Shown here: positions 8,157 to 16,733 of the stretch, one piece after another | Position numbering within the stretch: position 1 is the stretch's first letter | Layout of the letters: every line of letters starts with the position of its first letter | DNA from: Couchioplanes caeruleus | Lineage (GTDB): Bacteria; Actinomycetota; Actinomycetes; Mycobacteriales; Micromonosporaceae | Direction of reading: 5' to 3' | NCBI RefSeq assembly: GCF_023499255.1 | Contig: NZ_CP092183.1 | Span: forward strand, 3,654,501 to 3,718,500 | Length of the DNA stretch: 64,000 nt | The notes under the pieces: generated by a model | What the model saw: only the letters and a program-made list of their open reading frames with translations | Told to the model about the DNA's origin: nothing | Databases searched by the model: none | Program-made: the position numbers and the translations under genes

Positions 8157-9077
8157 ATGCGGCAGCTTCAGTTGTTCTCGTCGGCGGAATTAGAAGCGAT
8201 GCGCGATCGGACCGCGTCACGTCGCCATTCTCCCGCCCGGGAGGAGTTTCGCCGCGAGCATGCCCGTCGGCGGGCGTACGGATTGGCGCTCAGGCACGCC
8301 GCCAAGCTCCGTCGCTCCGGCGGTCATGGCACGCAGCGGCCGGTGAGTCCCCGCAGTCCGGCGGCGCCGAGGGAACACCGCGATGCAGCATCACCACGGC
8401 GGCCCGACTCCGGTCCGGTTCGCGCAGGTGAAACCTGTCCGGCACGTGAATGCCCACCACTCGGCGCGGCCGACACCGACGCGGGCCCCGGCCGGGCAGG
8501 CGGCAGTCCCGACCCGGCCGCGGCCGACCCGGCGGCGGTGTCCAGTATCGCGGCGCCCGAGCCGGTGCAATCATCGACAGGCCTCACGGCATTGACACCG
8601 AACACCATCTGTCGAGGCAAAATGAGGTGTGCCGCCGCCGTGGAGAGAAAACATGCGCCGGGAACGGCGTCATGCCAGACACGTCGACACTGTCGACGAT
8701 GGGAATCAGTCGGGCGTGACGACGTCGCGAGAATGGAAGCCCATTTTCGGTCGCGGCCCTTCGGCGTTTCACATACGTCGAATCCCGTTCGCTCTGTGCA
8801 ATCTCATCGGCATGAGAAGGCGTTCACCGGCCAATGGCGCTCGGTCTCCCGAGCATTCGCGCACGACCGGGCAGCGGGGCGGAGCGAAGTAGCCGATCGG
8901 CGCGGCGTTTCGGGGGCCGTTACTCGTGGGGTGGGAGGCCGGCGTAGCGGCCGCTGGGGCGGAAGCGGCTCGGCTGGTCGGCGTACTCCTCGATCGCGTG
9001 CGCGAGCCACCCCGCCGTCCGCGCCGTCGCGAAGATCGCCTCGCCGGCGTCCGGGGGCATGCCGGTGGACAGTGTGA
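8157..9077 (+). CDS. Conserved actinobacterial small protein, 3' end doubtful (possibly decayed)
   Basis: From ATG 8157 the first ~55 residues (RQLQLFSSAELEAMRDRT, then SPAREEFRREHARRRAYG and LRHAAKLRR) look like a conserved family of short basic actinobacterial proteins of unknown function. After about position 8330 the frame stays open to 9077, but codon use loses its GC-rich third positions, the sequence becomes low-complexity and runs 158 nt into the opposing citrate synthase gene. The supported part is therefore 8157-8330. A frameshift or decayed 3' end is likely; the full coordinates give the open frame only. Confidence 0.35.
   Translation: MRQLQLFSSAELEAMRDRTASRRHSPAREEFRREHARRRAYGLALRHAAKLRRSGGHGTQRPVSPRSPAAPREHRDAASPRRPDSGPVRAGETCPARECPPLGAADTDAGPGRAGGSPDPAAADPAAVSSIAAPEPVQSSTGLTALTPNTICRGKMRCAAAVERKHAPGTASCQTRRHCRRWESVGRDDVARMEAHFRSRPFGVSHTSNPVRSVQSHRHEKAFTGQWRSVSRAFAHDRAAGRSEVADRRGVSGAVTRGVGGRRSGRWGGSGSAGRRTPRSRARATPPSAPSRRSPRRRPGACRWTV
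8331..8919. other. Gene-poor stretch with no supported gene
   Basis: About 590 bases between the conserved part of the 8157 gene and the end of the citrate synthase gene. Base composition is visibly less GC-rich from 8560 to 8860 (runs such as CATTGACACCGAACACC) and no frame shows actinobacterial codon use or a recognisable family. It could be a long 3' region, remains of the upstream gene or a lost gene. Confidence 0.5.
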
Positions 9078-10140
9078 ACGCCGCCAGGGCGAAGTCCACG
9101 TTGGGCCGGATGCCGGCTCTGGAGTTCATCGTGGCGGCGACGTCGAGGGCGGTCCGCAGCGCCGGCCCGGCCGGGGTGAGCCGGGAGACGAGGTCGAGCA
9201 GGGTGGCGGCTCGCGGGTCGCCGTCCGGGTAGAGCGGGTGGCCGAATCCGGGCACGCCGCCGGCGGACCGCATCCGTTCGGAGACGGCGCCGAGGGCGTC
9301 GCCGGAGCGGGCCGCGGCGGTCAGCATCTCGACGACCAGGCCGCTCGCCGCTCCGTGCAGCGGTCCGTCGAGCGTCGCCAGGCCCGCGCTGACCACCGCG
9401 TACGGGTGCGCCCGGGTCGACGCCGCCACCCGGGCCGCGTACGTGGAAGCCGCCAGGTCGTGGTCGGCGAGCAGCACGAGCGCGGCGTTCAGGGCGGCGA
9501 CGCGGTCCGGTGTGGACGGCTCGGCGCTCAGCCTGCTCCACAGCGCGCTGGCGAACGGGTGCGGGCCCGGTGCCGCCGGCTCGCTCGACCGGGCCGGGAG
9601 GGCCGACACCATCGTCGCCAGCATCGTCCGGCCGGTGGCGACCACGGCCGCCGGTGTCGTGTCGAAGCGCAGCCGGTCCGCGGCGCCCGCGGCGGCCACG
9701 ATGACCCGTAGCCGGTCGGTCAGCCGGGCCGGGGCGGGCAGCGGCGCGGTCACGGCCTCGGCGAGCGCCCGCAGGTCCGGGTCGGGCGGGAATTCCTCGT
9801 GCCGCAGCGTGCCGGTCCACAGCAGAGCGGCCACGGACTCGAAGGACTCGCGCCGGGCGAGGACGTCGGCGTCGAAGCTGCGGTAGTACAGCGCCTCGCC
9901 GGTGATCAGCGTGATGCCGGTGTGGATCGCGGGGGAGCCGGCCGGGTCGGCGGCCCCGGTCCCGCGGCGGCGCTGCGCGGCGAACGCGCGGACGTCCGCC
10001 TCGCTGAACAGGCTCTCCTTGCCGCTGCCGTTGCGCCGGCTCGTCAGCAGGCCGCGGCTCACGTACGCGTACACGGTCGACTTCTTCACGCCGAGGTGCG
10101 TCGCCACGTCGTCCGTGGTCAGCAGCCGCTCCGTACCCAT
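8920..10140 (-). CDS. Citrate synthase family protein with N-terminal HTH
   Basis: A 406-residue protein from ATG 10140. Residues 1-60 are a MerR-like excisionase HTH (LTTDDVATHLGVKKSTVYAY and a wing), and the rest is a citrate synthase. Catalytic residues are recognisable: His in DGPLHGAASG, His in PGFGHPLYPDGDPRA and Asp in RPNVDFALAAF. Citrate synthases condense oxaloacetate with acetyl-CoA; this HTH-bearing subgroup may prefer other acyl-CoAs (2-methylcitrate synthase is possible). It is divergent from a second citrate synthase across 68 bp, which the HTH could bind, making an enzyme that senses and regulates (inference). Confidence 0.88.
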   Translation of the reverse strand: MGTERLLTTDDVATHLGVKKSTVYAYVSRGLLTSRRNGSGKESLFSEADVRAFAAQRRRGTGAADPAGSPAIHTGITLITGEALYYRSFDADVLARRESFESVAALLWTGTLRHEEFPPDPDLRALAEAVTAPLPAPARLTDRLRVIVAAAGAADRLRFDTTPAAVVATGRTMLATMVSALPARSSEPAAPGPHPFASALWSRLSAEPSTPDRVAALNAALVLLADHDLAASTYAARVAASTRAHPYAVVSAGLATLDGPLHGAASGLVVEMLTAAARSGDALGAVSERMRSAGGVPGFGHPLYPDGDPRAATLLDLVSRLTPAGPALRTALDVAATMNSRAGIRPNVDFALAAFTLSTGMPPDAGEAIFATARTAGWLAHAIEEYADQPSRFRPSGRYAGLPPHE

Positions 10141-10151
10141 GTGGTCATCTT

Positions 10152-10186
10152 TTCATATTGACTGAATCAACATTGACAAGTTGACT
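10152..10186. promoter_or_regulatory. Shared regulatory region between divergent citrate synthases
   Basis: AT-rich island in GC-rich DNA. TTGACTGAATCAA (10158-10170) is a TTGA/TCAA dyad, followed by TTGACAAG (10173-10180) and TTGACT (10181-10186), so TTGAC occurs three times. On the minus strand TTGTCA (10179-10174) and TATGAA (10157-10152) are 16 bp apart and form a plausible promoter that starts only a few bases before ATG 10140. The repeats could be operators for the HTH-citrate synthase. Confidence 0.5.
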
Positions 10187-10208
10187 GTGCCGGTCCGACA
10201 GTGGGCGC

Positions 10209-11327
10209 ATGATGACCGTGCAACCGGGCCTCGCCGGAGTAGTCGCCTTCGACACCCAGATCGCCGAGCCCGACCGGGATGGAGGGGCCCTGCGCTACCG
10301 CGGGGTGGACGTGGAGAAGCTCGTCGGGCGGGCCGGTTTCGCCGACGTGTGGGGGCTGCTCGTCGACGGCGACCTCGACCGCCCGCTGCCGCCGGCCGAG
10401 CCGTACGCCTTGCCGGTGGGCTCCGGCGACATCCGGGTGGATCTGCAGGCGGCCACGGCGATGCTCGCGCCGCACTGGGGTCTGCAGCCGCTCATCGACA
10501 TCGGCGACGAGCAGGCGCGCGAGGACGTGTCCCGGGTGTCGGCCATGATGCTGTCGTTCGTGGCCCAGGCGGCCCGCGGCGCGGACCGGCCGGCCGTGCC
10601 GCAGCGGCGTGTCGACGAGGGGCGCACCGCCGCCGAGCGCTTCATGATCGGTTGGCAGGGCGACCCGGACCCGCGGCACGCCGAGGCCGTCGACCGCTAC
10701 TGGGTCTGCGCCGCCGAGCACGGCATGAACGCGTCCACCTTCACCGCCCGGGTCATCGCCAGCACCGGCACGGACGTCGCGGCGGCCCTGTCCGGCGCGG
10801 TGGCGTCGCTGTCCGGCCCGCTGCACGGCGGCGCGCCCGCGCGGGCGCTCGGCATGGTGGAAGCGGTGGAGCGCAGCGGCGACCCGCGCGGGTACGTCCG
10901 CCAGGTGCTCGACAGCGGCCGCCGGCTGATGGGCTTCGGGCACGCCATCTACCGCGCCGAGGACCCCCGCGCCCGGATCCTGCGCGCCGCGGCGAAGGAG
11001 CTGCGGGCGCCCCGGTACGAGGTGGCGCTCGCGCTGGAGGAAGCCGCGCTGGCCGAGCTGCGCGAACGCAAGCCGGACCGGGTCCTGGAGACCAACGTCG
11101 AGTTCTGGGCGGCGGTCGTCCTCGACTTCGCCCGGGTGCCCGCCGAGCTGTTCACGCCGCTGTTCACGTGCGCGCGTACGGCCGGCTGGAGCGCGCACAT
11201 CCTCGAGCAGAAGCGGCTGGCGAAGATCATCCGGCCGTCCGCGGACTACGTGGGACCGGCCGGCCGGGAGCCCTCCGACGTGCGGGGCTGGCCGCGGATC
11301 GCCGAGCGGGAGGTGTCAGCCGCCTGA
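10209..11327 (+). CDS. Citrate synthase 2
   Basis: A 372-residue citrate synthase from ATG 10209 (a second ATG follows directly). It lacks the HTH of its divergent neighbour. Motifs: [15 protein letters not shown] with the first catalytic His, [16 protein letters not shown] with the second, and [13 protein letters not shown] where Glu stands at the usual Asp position, a feature I associate with the actinobacterial citrate synthase 2 subgroup. It ends with WSAHILEQ, the usual C-terminal signature. Reaction: oxaloacetate plus acetyl-CoA to citrate in the cytoplasm. Two different paralogues sharing one control region suggests coordinated or alternative use. Confidence 0.88.
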   Translation: MMTVQPGLAGVVAFDTQIAEPDRDGGALRYRGVDVEKLVGRAGFADVWGLLVDGDLDRPLPPAEPYALPVGSGDIRVDLQAATAMLAPHWGLQPLIDIGDEQAREDVSRVSAMMLSFVAQAARGADRPAVPQRRVDEGRTAAERFMIGWQGDPDPRHAEAVDRYWVCAAEHGMNASTFTARVIASTGTDVAAALSGAVASLSGPLHGGAPARALGMVEAVERSGDPRGYVRQVLDSGRRLMGFGHAIYRAEDPRARILRAAAKELRAPRYEVALALEEAALAELRERKPDRVLETNVEFWAAVVLDFARVPAELFTPLFTCARTAGWSAHILEQKRLAKIIRPSADYVGPAGREPSDVRGWPRIAEREVSAA

Positions 11328-11396
11328 CATTTCCACAGTGGATGGATCGGCATAGGGTGGGCTGGCCGGCCCGTCCACCGCCGAGAGGAAACTGCC

Positions 11397-12812
11397 GTGG
11401 GAATGACCCGTAAGCGGATGCTCGCCCTGATGGGAGCGACGGCGGCCGGGTCCGTCGCCGCCTCCGTGACGTCGCCGGGCGCGGCCGCCGCGGCGTCCGG
11501 CATCGCCGCCGGCATCCCGGACGCCCATGTGCTGCGCCGCGACGTCTGCGTCATCGGCGGCGGCTCGGCCGGCACGTACGTGGCCGTGCGCCTGGGCGAC
11601 CTCGGCCGCAGCGTCGCCGTCGTGGAGACGAAGGACCGGCTGGGCGGGCACACCGAGACGTACCACGACCCGGCCACCGGCGGCACGGTCGACATCGGAG
11701 TGATCGTCTTCGAGGACGACCCGCTGGTGCACCGCCACTTCGGCCGCTTCGGGCTGGAGCTGACCGGGCTCGGCGGGTTCGGCGGCGACACCGCGTTCGT
11801 CGACTTCCGCACCGGCCGCCCGGTCGGCTACACGCCGCCTGCCCCCACCGCGCTCGGCACCTACTACGACCTCATCAGCCGGTACGGGCCCATCGACGCC
11901 GTCATCGACCTGCCGGACCCGGTGCCGCACGATCTCGTGGCGCCGTTCGCCGACTTCGTGCGCAAGTACGACCTCGGCTCGGTCGTGCCGCTGGTGTTCA
12001 ACTACGGCCAGGGCATCGGCGACATCCTGCGGCTGCCCGCGCTGTACTCCGTCAACACGTTCGGTCAGGGCGTGGTCCGCAACATCATGGACCGTTCGTT
12101 CCTCACGACCGCGGCCCACGACAACAGCCTGCTGTACGAGCGCGCCACCGCCCACCTCGGCGACGACGTGCTGCTCGAGTCGCACGTGCTGCGCGTCGAC
12201 CGCTCCGGGCGCGGCGTGCGCGTGCTCGTCGCCACGCCGGAGGGCCTGCGCCTCATCGTGGCCCGCAAGCTCGTGGTGACCTGCCCGCCGCTGCTGCGGA
12301 ACTTCGCCGGCTTCGACCTCGACGCCACCGAGCGGTCGGTGTTCGGCCAGTTCGTCAGCGGCGCCTACTACACCGGCGTGGTCCGGCTGTCCGGGCTGCC
12401 CGAGGGCCTCAGCCTCGAGAACGTCGCCGCGGACACGCCGTACAACCTGCCGCCGCTGCCCGGCCTGTACGGGCTCAGCCCGACCGGCATCCCCGGCCTC
12501 TACAACGTCAAGTACGGCAGCCCGGAGCCGCTGCCCGAGGCGCAGGTGCGGCGCGACATCCGCGTCGAGATCGAACGCCTCGCCCGCGCGGGCACCTACC
12601 CGGTCCGCTTCGAGGACCTCGAGGTGTTCTCCAGCCACACCCCGTTCGAGCTGCACGTGAGCCCGGAGGCGATCGCGGGCGGCTTCTACCGCCGGCTCAA
12701 CGCGCTGCAGGGCCACAACGACACGTACTACTCCAGCGCCGCGGTGCACTCGCACAACTCGACCCGCATCTGGGCCGGCGCGGAGACGCTCCTCCCGTCG
12801 ATCGCCGCCTGA
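11397..12812 (+). CDS. Exported FAD-dependent oxidoreductase
   Basis: A 471-residue protein from GTG 11397, preceded by GAGAGGAA; ATG 11403 is the alternative. The N-terminus (RKRMLALMGATAAG, then Ala-rich to about residue 38) looks like a Tat-type or other export signal. A dinucleotide fold follows: CVIGGGSAGTYVAVRLGDLG, ETKDRLGGHTETY, as in FAD amine-oxidase/phytoene-desaturase-like proteins. The C-terminus SRTRIWAGAE is replaced here by HSHNSTRIWAGAE, the usual FAD-closing segment. Substrate unknown. It stands alone between the citrate synthase and the WXG100 pair. Confidence 0.8.
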   Translation: MGMTRKRMLALMGATAAGSVAASVTSPGAAAAASGIAAGIPDAHVLRRDVCVIGGGSAGTYVAVRLGDLGRSVAVVETKDRLGGHTETYHDPATGGTVDIGVIVFEDDPLVHRHFGRFGLELTGLGGFGGDTAFVDFRTGRPVGYTPPAPTALGTYYDLISRYGPIDAVIDLPDPVPHDLVAPFADFVRKYDLGSVVPLVFNYGQGIGDILRLPALYSVNTFGQGVVRNIMDRSFLTTAAHDNSLLYERATAHLGDDVLLESHVLRVDRSGRGVRVLVATPEGLRLIVARKLVVTCPPLLRNFAGFDLDATERSVFGQFVSGAYYTGVVRLSGLPEGLSLENVAADTPYNLPPLPGLYGLSPTGIPGLYNVKYGSPEPLPEAQVRRDIRVEIERLARAGTYPVRFEDLEVFSSHTPFELHVSPEAIAGGFYRRLNALQGHNDTYYSSAAVHSHNSTRIWAGAETLLPSIAA

Positions 12813-12865
12813 GCCGTTCCCGGTACGGTGCCAGGACGGCAGCGGACATCGATGGGGAGGCTGAT

Positions 12866-13165
12866 GTGCCGAGGACGGAGATCGACGTACCGGGGCTGAC
12901 CAGGATGGGCGATGCCGTCGGCGGGGTGGCCGAGCGCCTGCGGGACACCTCCCGGCGCGTCCAGGGCTGGTCCGGTCAGGGGCAGCACGCCGTCGAGGGC
13001 TCGATCACCTGTTCCCAGATGGTCGCCACCGCGGACACCTGGGCCCTTGAGCTCCAGCAGCTGGCCGACGACGTCCGGCGCTACGGCGACGACCTCAGAC
13101 GGACCGCCGCCGACTACCGGGCGTACGACGAGCTGACCGCCCGGCAGCTGCGGCAGATCCACTGA
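12866..13165 (+). CDS. WXG100-like small protein
   Basis: A 99-residue helical protein starting at GTG 12866 behind GGGGAGG. It has WXG100 size and a Trp-Ser-Gly turn at residues 35-37 between two amphipathic helices, the ESAT-6/CFP-10 hairpin. No signal peptide, as usual for type VII substrates. Its TGA overlaps the next ATG by 1 nt (TGATGG), so the two are coupled and probably interact. No type VII secretion core (EccC and others) is visible in this window, so it may rely on a system elsewhere or have a regulatory role. Confidence 0.65.
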   Translation: MPRTEIDVPGLTRMGDAVGGVAERLRDTSRRVQGWSGQGQHAVEGSITCSQMVATADTWALELQQLADDVRRYGDDLRRTAADYRAYDELTARQLRQIH

Positions 13166-14166
13166 TGGCCATCACCCTGCACGCGCTCGTCGACGCCGAC
13201 ACGGGTGCGCTGCGCGGCGTCGCGGACCGCTGGCTCGCGCTCGTCGACGCGATCGACACCACGGTCGGTGATCTCGGCGCGGAGACGCGGGACCTGCCGT
13301 ACCACTGGAGCGGCGACGACGCGCCCGCCGCGCAGGAACGGGTCGCGAAGCTGCGGACCCAGATCGGCAATGCGCATGTGAAGTGCGCCTGCATCGCTGA
13401 CGCGTTGCGCGGTTTCGCCGACGACATCGCGCACTGCCAGCGGATGCTGCGCGGCGTCGTCGACGAGGCGCGCGCCGCCGGGCTCACCGTCGACCTGCAG
13501 TCGGGCACGGTCACGGCGCCGCTGGCCACCGTGGCGGCGGAGTCGCGGGCCGGTGTGGACGCGTACGCCGCGCAGATCTCGGAGATCCTGCGGCTGGCGG
13601 ACGACGCCGACCGCCGGACGCGCGCCGAGCTCGACCGGCAGAGCTCCTCGGTCGGCGAGTGGCTGTCGCTGCCCTCCGAGCTGCACTGGTCCGAGCAGGT
13701 CGACCCGGTCTCGCAGAGCGTCTTCGCGACGAAGGTGCCGGTCAGCCAGGCGGCCGTCTGGCACTACGCACATCCGCTCGAGAAGGAACGGCTCATCACC
13801 GAGCAACCCGAGGTGTACGGCGCCGCGGAAGGGCTGCCGAGCGAGGACCGCGACACCGCCAACCGCATCCTGCTCGCGCGCGAGAAGGCCTCGCTCATCG
13901 ACCAGCAGGCGCTGCTCGCCAACGGCACCGCGTCGCCACCGGATCCGTCGGACGGCCCGGACCCGCAGCGGCAGGAGCTCGCCGCGGTGAACAGCCGGCT
14001 GGCGGCCGTCGAACGCCTCGAGAACCGCATGAACGACCCGCGCAAGCCGAAGATGTACCTCGTCGACTACAGGCCGGGCGACGAGGAGAACACCGTGCTC
14101 TCCGCGGGCGGCGGCCAGTACGACGACGCGTGGGTGGGCACGAGGCAGCACCGGTACGGCGACTGA
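13165..14166 (+). CDS. WXG-domain protein with DUF1023-type linker, lacking the hydrolase domain
   Basis: A 333-residue protein. Residues 1-110 form a long WXG-like helical domain with Trp-Ser-Gly at 48-50. Residues about 195-235 (HPLEKERLITEQPEVYG, GLPSEDRDTANRILLARE) match the linker found in actinobacterial DUF1023 alpha/beta hydrolases, which normally continues with YLLGID and a lipase-like catalytic domain. Here the chain reaches PKMYLVDYRPGDEEN and stops about 30 residues later, so no Ser hydrolase motif is present. It is coupled to the upstream WXG100 gene and ends 3 nt from the convergent kinase gene. It is either a truncated derivative or a specialised non-catalytic partner. Confidence 0.75.
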   Translation: MAITLHALVDADTGALRGVADRWLALVDAIDTTVGDLGAETRDLPYHWSGDDAPAAQERVAKLRTQIGNAHVKCACIADALRGFADDIAHCQRMLRGVVDEARAAGLTVDLQSGTVTAPLATVAAESRAGVDAYAAQISEILRLADDADRRTRAELDRQSSSVGEWLSLPSELHWSEQVDPVSQSVFATKVPVSQAAVWHYAHPLEKERLITEQPEVYGAAEGLPSEDRDTANRILLAREKASLIDQQALLANGTASPPDPSDGPDPQRQELAAVNSRLAAVERLENRMNDPRKPKMYLVDYRPGDEENTVLSAGGGQYDDAWVGTRQHRYGD

Positions 14167-14169
14167 GGG

Positions 14170-15099
14170 TCAGCGGTCGACGGTGCCGGGCGGCGCCATG
14201 ATGCGCAGCGCGTTGGGGTCGACGCCGACGCGGATGGGGGTGCGGCCGCACGGTTCGCCGTCGACCTCGACCCGCGCCGGGCGGTCCGTCTCCAGCCACA
14301 GCTCGCCGACCGCGAGGAACGGCTCGTCGCGCAGCGTGCGGCGGTGCCCGGTCGCCGTGTTGCGGGCGGTCTCGCGCAGCAGCCCGCGCCGGGTGCCGCC
14401 GCCCACCGGGTACGCCACGAGCAGCCGGTCGTCCGCGTCGGCGTCCGCCGTGATCGGGCGGCCCGCGTGGAAGCCGCCGTTGGCCACGTACAGCTGGTGG
14501 GTCAGGAACTCGTGCTCGCTGCCGGCGGCGCGCACCCGGGCCCGCAGCGGGCGGTGCCGGGCCAGCAGGGCGAGCGCCGTCAGCGGGTACGCGTACCGCC
14601 CGGCGAGGCGCTTCAGGCGGCGCGGCGCGTTGCTCATGACGTCGGCGGACAGGCCCACGCCGACGTGGTTGGTGAACGCCATGTCGCCCGCCAGGCCCAG
14701 ATCGACGTCGACGACCGTGCCCTCGGTGAGCGTGGCGACCGCCGCGTCGAGGCCCAGCGGGACCCCGACCGTACGCGCGAAGTTGTTGGTCGTGCCCAGC
14801 GGCAGCAGCCCGAGCGCGATGTCGCGGTGCGCCAGCATCCGCGCGGCGGTGCTGATCGTGCCGTCCCCGCCGCCCGCGACGAGCAGGTCCGGGCCCAGGC
14901 CGATCGCGGCCTCCAGGCTCTCCTCGAGCTCGCCGGGCCGCTCGGCGGGATGGTCGCCGAGCAGCGTGAACCCGGCCGCGAGCAGCCGCGCGCGGGCGTC
15001 GTGGTGCAGCCGGCCGCCGCGCCGCGAGTGCGCGTTGACCACCAGCGCCGCCCGCCGTCCGGTCCGGATGTCCTCGGTGAGCTGCCCCTTGGTACGCAT
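14170..15099 (-). CDS. Diacylglycerol kinase family lipid kinase
   Basis: A 309-residue protein from ATG 15099. The DAGK catalytic domain is clear: ALVVNAHSRRGG (nucleotide-binding start), LLVAGGGDGTISTAARML and LPLGTTNNFARTVGVP, with the C-terminal domain carrying VEVDGEPCG. These kinases phosphorylate diacylglycerol or related lipids at the membrane. It converges on the WXG gene with 3 nt between stops, and is divergent from the LytR-CpsA-Psr gene. Confidence 0.88.
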   Translation of the reverse strand: MRTKGQLTEDIRTGRRAALVVNAHSRRGGRLHHDARARLLAAGFTLLGDHPAERPGELEESLEAAIGLGPDLLVAGGGDGTISTAARMLAHRDIALGLLPLGTTNNFARTVGVPLGLDAAVATLTEGTVVDVDLGLAGDMAFTNHVGVGLSADVMSNAPRRLKRLAGRYAYPLTALALLARHRPLRARVRAAGSEHEFLTHQLYVANGGFHAGRPITADADADDRLLVAYPVGGGTRRGLLRETARNTATGHRRTLRDEPFLAVGELWLETDRPARVEVDGEPCGRTPIRVGVDPNALRIMAPPGTVDR

Positions 15100-15222
15100 C
15101 GCCGCCGAGGGTACCGGGGTCCGGCGCCGCAGCAGGTATTCAGGAACGTGAGCTACCATTCCGCCCGCCGCGAGTCGGCACCCCGTCTGCGGGTCACCCG
15201 TGTGAAGGCCGGAGGGACAGCC

Positions 15223-16380
15223 GTGAGGAAGACTTCGCGTGCCGGCCGCCGTTCCCCGTCGTGGGCCCGGTGGCTGCTCACCGTCGGCGTGGTGCTGATG
15301 GTGCTCAGCGGGGGCTCGCTCGTCGGGGCCAACCTGGTGCTCAGCTCCGCCACCGGCGCGGTCGACCAGGAGAACCTGATCGGCGGGGCCCGGTCCGCCG
15401 CCGACCGCAAGCACGCCGACATCAAGGGCGCGAAGAACATCCTGCTCGTCGGCCTCGACACCCGGCCGAGCTGGAAGAACAAGGAGCCGAGCCGCTCCGA
15501 CTCGATCATCCTGCTGCACCTGCCCGCGGACCACTCGCGGGCATACCTCGTGTCGCTGCCGCGGGACAGCTACGTCGAGATCCCGGCGTACGACAACGGC
15601 AAGCAGCCGTACCGGGGCGGCCGGAACAAGATCAACTCGGCGTTCGCCTTCGGCAGCCGGGGGCTCGAGGGGCAGGAGGCCGAGGCGCACGGCTTCGAGC
15701 TGCTCGCGCTGACCGTCAAGCGGCTCACCGGCATCACCCCGGACGCCGGCGCGATCATCGACTTCGGCGGCTTCAAGGACGTCGTGAACGTCCTCGGCAA
15801 GGTCTGCATGTACGTCGACGAGGACGTCACCTCGATCCACATCGGCCACACCGCGGACGGGAAGCAGGCGGTGCCGTACAAGACCGATGCGGCCGGCCTC
15901 AACCCCCGCAAGGTGCCCGGGGTGACCGCCAACTTCTACAAGAAGGGCAACCACTGCCTCACCCCGGTGGAGGCGCTGGACTTCGCCCGCCAGCGCGACC
16001 TGCTGGCGAACCGGGACTCCGACTACGGCCGGCAGCGCCACCAGCAGCAGCTGCTGAAGGCGATCCTCAAGCAGGCCGTGCACGACGGCTTCAACTCGCC
16101 GACGAAGCTGCCCAAGCTGATCACCGCCATCGGCAAGACGATGACGGTCGACAACGGCGGCATCTCGCTGGAGGACTGGGCGTTCGCGATGCGCAACACC
16201 AACCCGGACGACCTGATCACCATCAAGACCAACGACGGCAAGTTCAACAGCGAGTCGGTGCCCGGCATCGGCAGCGTCGAGGTGCTCAGCGACACGACGA
16301 TGGAGTTGCTGCGGTCGGTCAAGGACGACACCGTGCCGGCGTTCCTGCAGGCCAACCCCAGCTGGATCGCCGACAGCTGA
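15223..16380 (+). CDS. LytR-CpsA-Psr family cell-wall glycopolymer ligase
   Basis: A 385-residue protein from GTG 15223, behind GGAGGG; an in-frame GTG further upstream is less well placed. A basic N-terminus leads into one transmembrane segment (about residues 18-42), then an extracellular LCP domain: ILLVGLDTRP, SRSDSIILLHL, YLVSLPRDSYVEIP, RNKINSAFAFGS and the late DFARQRDLLANRDSDYGRQ with the conserved Arg/Asp residues. LCP enzymes attach teichoic acid-like polymers or arabinogalactan to peptidoglycan from polyprenyl carriers. Confidence 0.9.
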   Translation: MRKTSRAGRRSPSWARWLLTVGVVLMVLSGGSLVGANLVLSSATGAVDQENLIGGARSAADRKHADIKGAKNILLVGLDTRPSWKNKEPSRSDSIILLHLPADHSRAYLVSLPRDSYVEIPAYDNGKQPYRGGRNKINSAFAFGSRGLEGQEAEAHGFELLALTVKRLTGITPDAGAIIDFGGFKDVVNVLGKVCMYVDEDVTSIHIGHTADGKQAVPYKTDAAGLNPRKVPGVTANFYKKGNHCLTPVEALDFARQRDLLANRDSDYGRQRHQQQLLKAILKQAVHDGFNSPTKLPKLITAIGKTMTVDNGGISLEDWAFAMRNTNPDDLITIKTNDGKFNSESVPGIGSVEVLSDTTMELLRSVKDDTVPAFLQANPSWIADS

Positions 16381-16393
16381 CGGCCGGCTATAT

Positions 16394-16412
16394 CCCGGGT
16401 TCAAGCCCCGGG
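16394..16412. terminator. Hairpin downstream of the LCP gene
   Basis: CCCGGG (16394-16399) and CCCGGG (16407-16412) form a 6-bp stem with loop TTCAAGC, 13 nt after the LCP stop; further GC-rich inverted sequence follows (GGCCGGG ... CCCGGGCC). No T-run. The loop copies a tRNA T-arm but no tRNA body fits around it. Confidence 0.35.
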
Positions 16413-16474
16413 GGCCGGGAAGCCCGACCCCGGGCCGATGCGGCCCGGCGCCGCAACCGGCGATCATCGACGCC

Positions 16475-16711
16475 ATGAACGACATCGAGAAGCACAAGCG
16501 GGCGCACCGCGGGTACATCGCCGAGGGGGCGGTCCTGCTCCTGGCGGCGCTGGTGGTCAAGGGCCTCGTGCTGGCCGGCACGTTCTCGGACGGCCCGCTG
16601 CGGCACTGGTACGTGCAGGTCGCGCTGGTGGCGGGCGCGGTGGGGCTGTACGCCGGCGGTCACTGGCTGATCGGCCGCGGCTACCGAGGGGCGCGCCGGC
16701 CCGGGAGCTGA
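16475..16711 (+). CDS. Small two-helix membrane protein
   Basis: A 78-residue protein with a charged N-terminus (NDIEKHKRAHRGY) and two hydrophobic segments, about residues 17-37 (AVLLLAALVVKGLVLAG) and 46-62 (VQVALVAGAVGLYAGGHWL), ending in a basic tail. No family was recognised. It lies 94 nt after the LCP stop and 22 nt before the nitronate monooxygenase start, so it could share a transcript with the latter. Confidence 0.55.
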   Translation: MNDIEKHKRAHRGYIAEGAVLLLAALVVKGLVLAGTFSDGPLRHWYVQVALVAGAVGLYAGGHWLIGRGYRGARRPGS

Positions 16712-16733
16712 CGATCCGGGGGAGGATCGGGGC

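Noticed and set aside
8584..8892. Short open frames in the lower-GC stretch on both strands
   Set aside because: No ribosome binding site, codon pattern or recognisable sequence; likely chance.
16388..16415. T-arm-like sequence CCGGGTTCAAGCCCCGG suggesting a tRNA
   Set aside because: The 5' acceptor, D-arm and anticodon would have to lie inside the LCP gene and no matching acceptor strand is present; it fits a hairpin terminator better.
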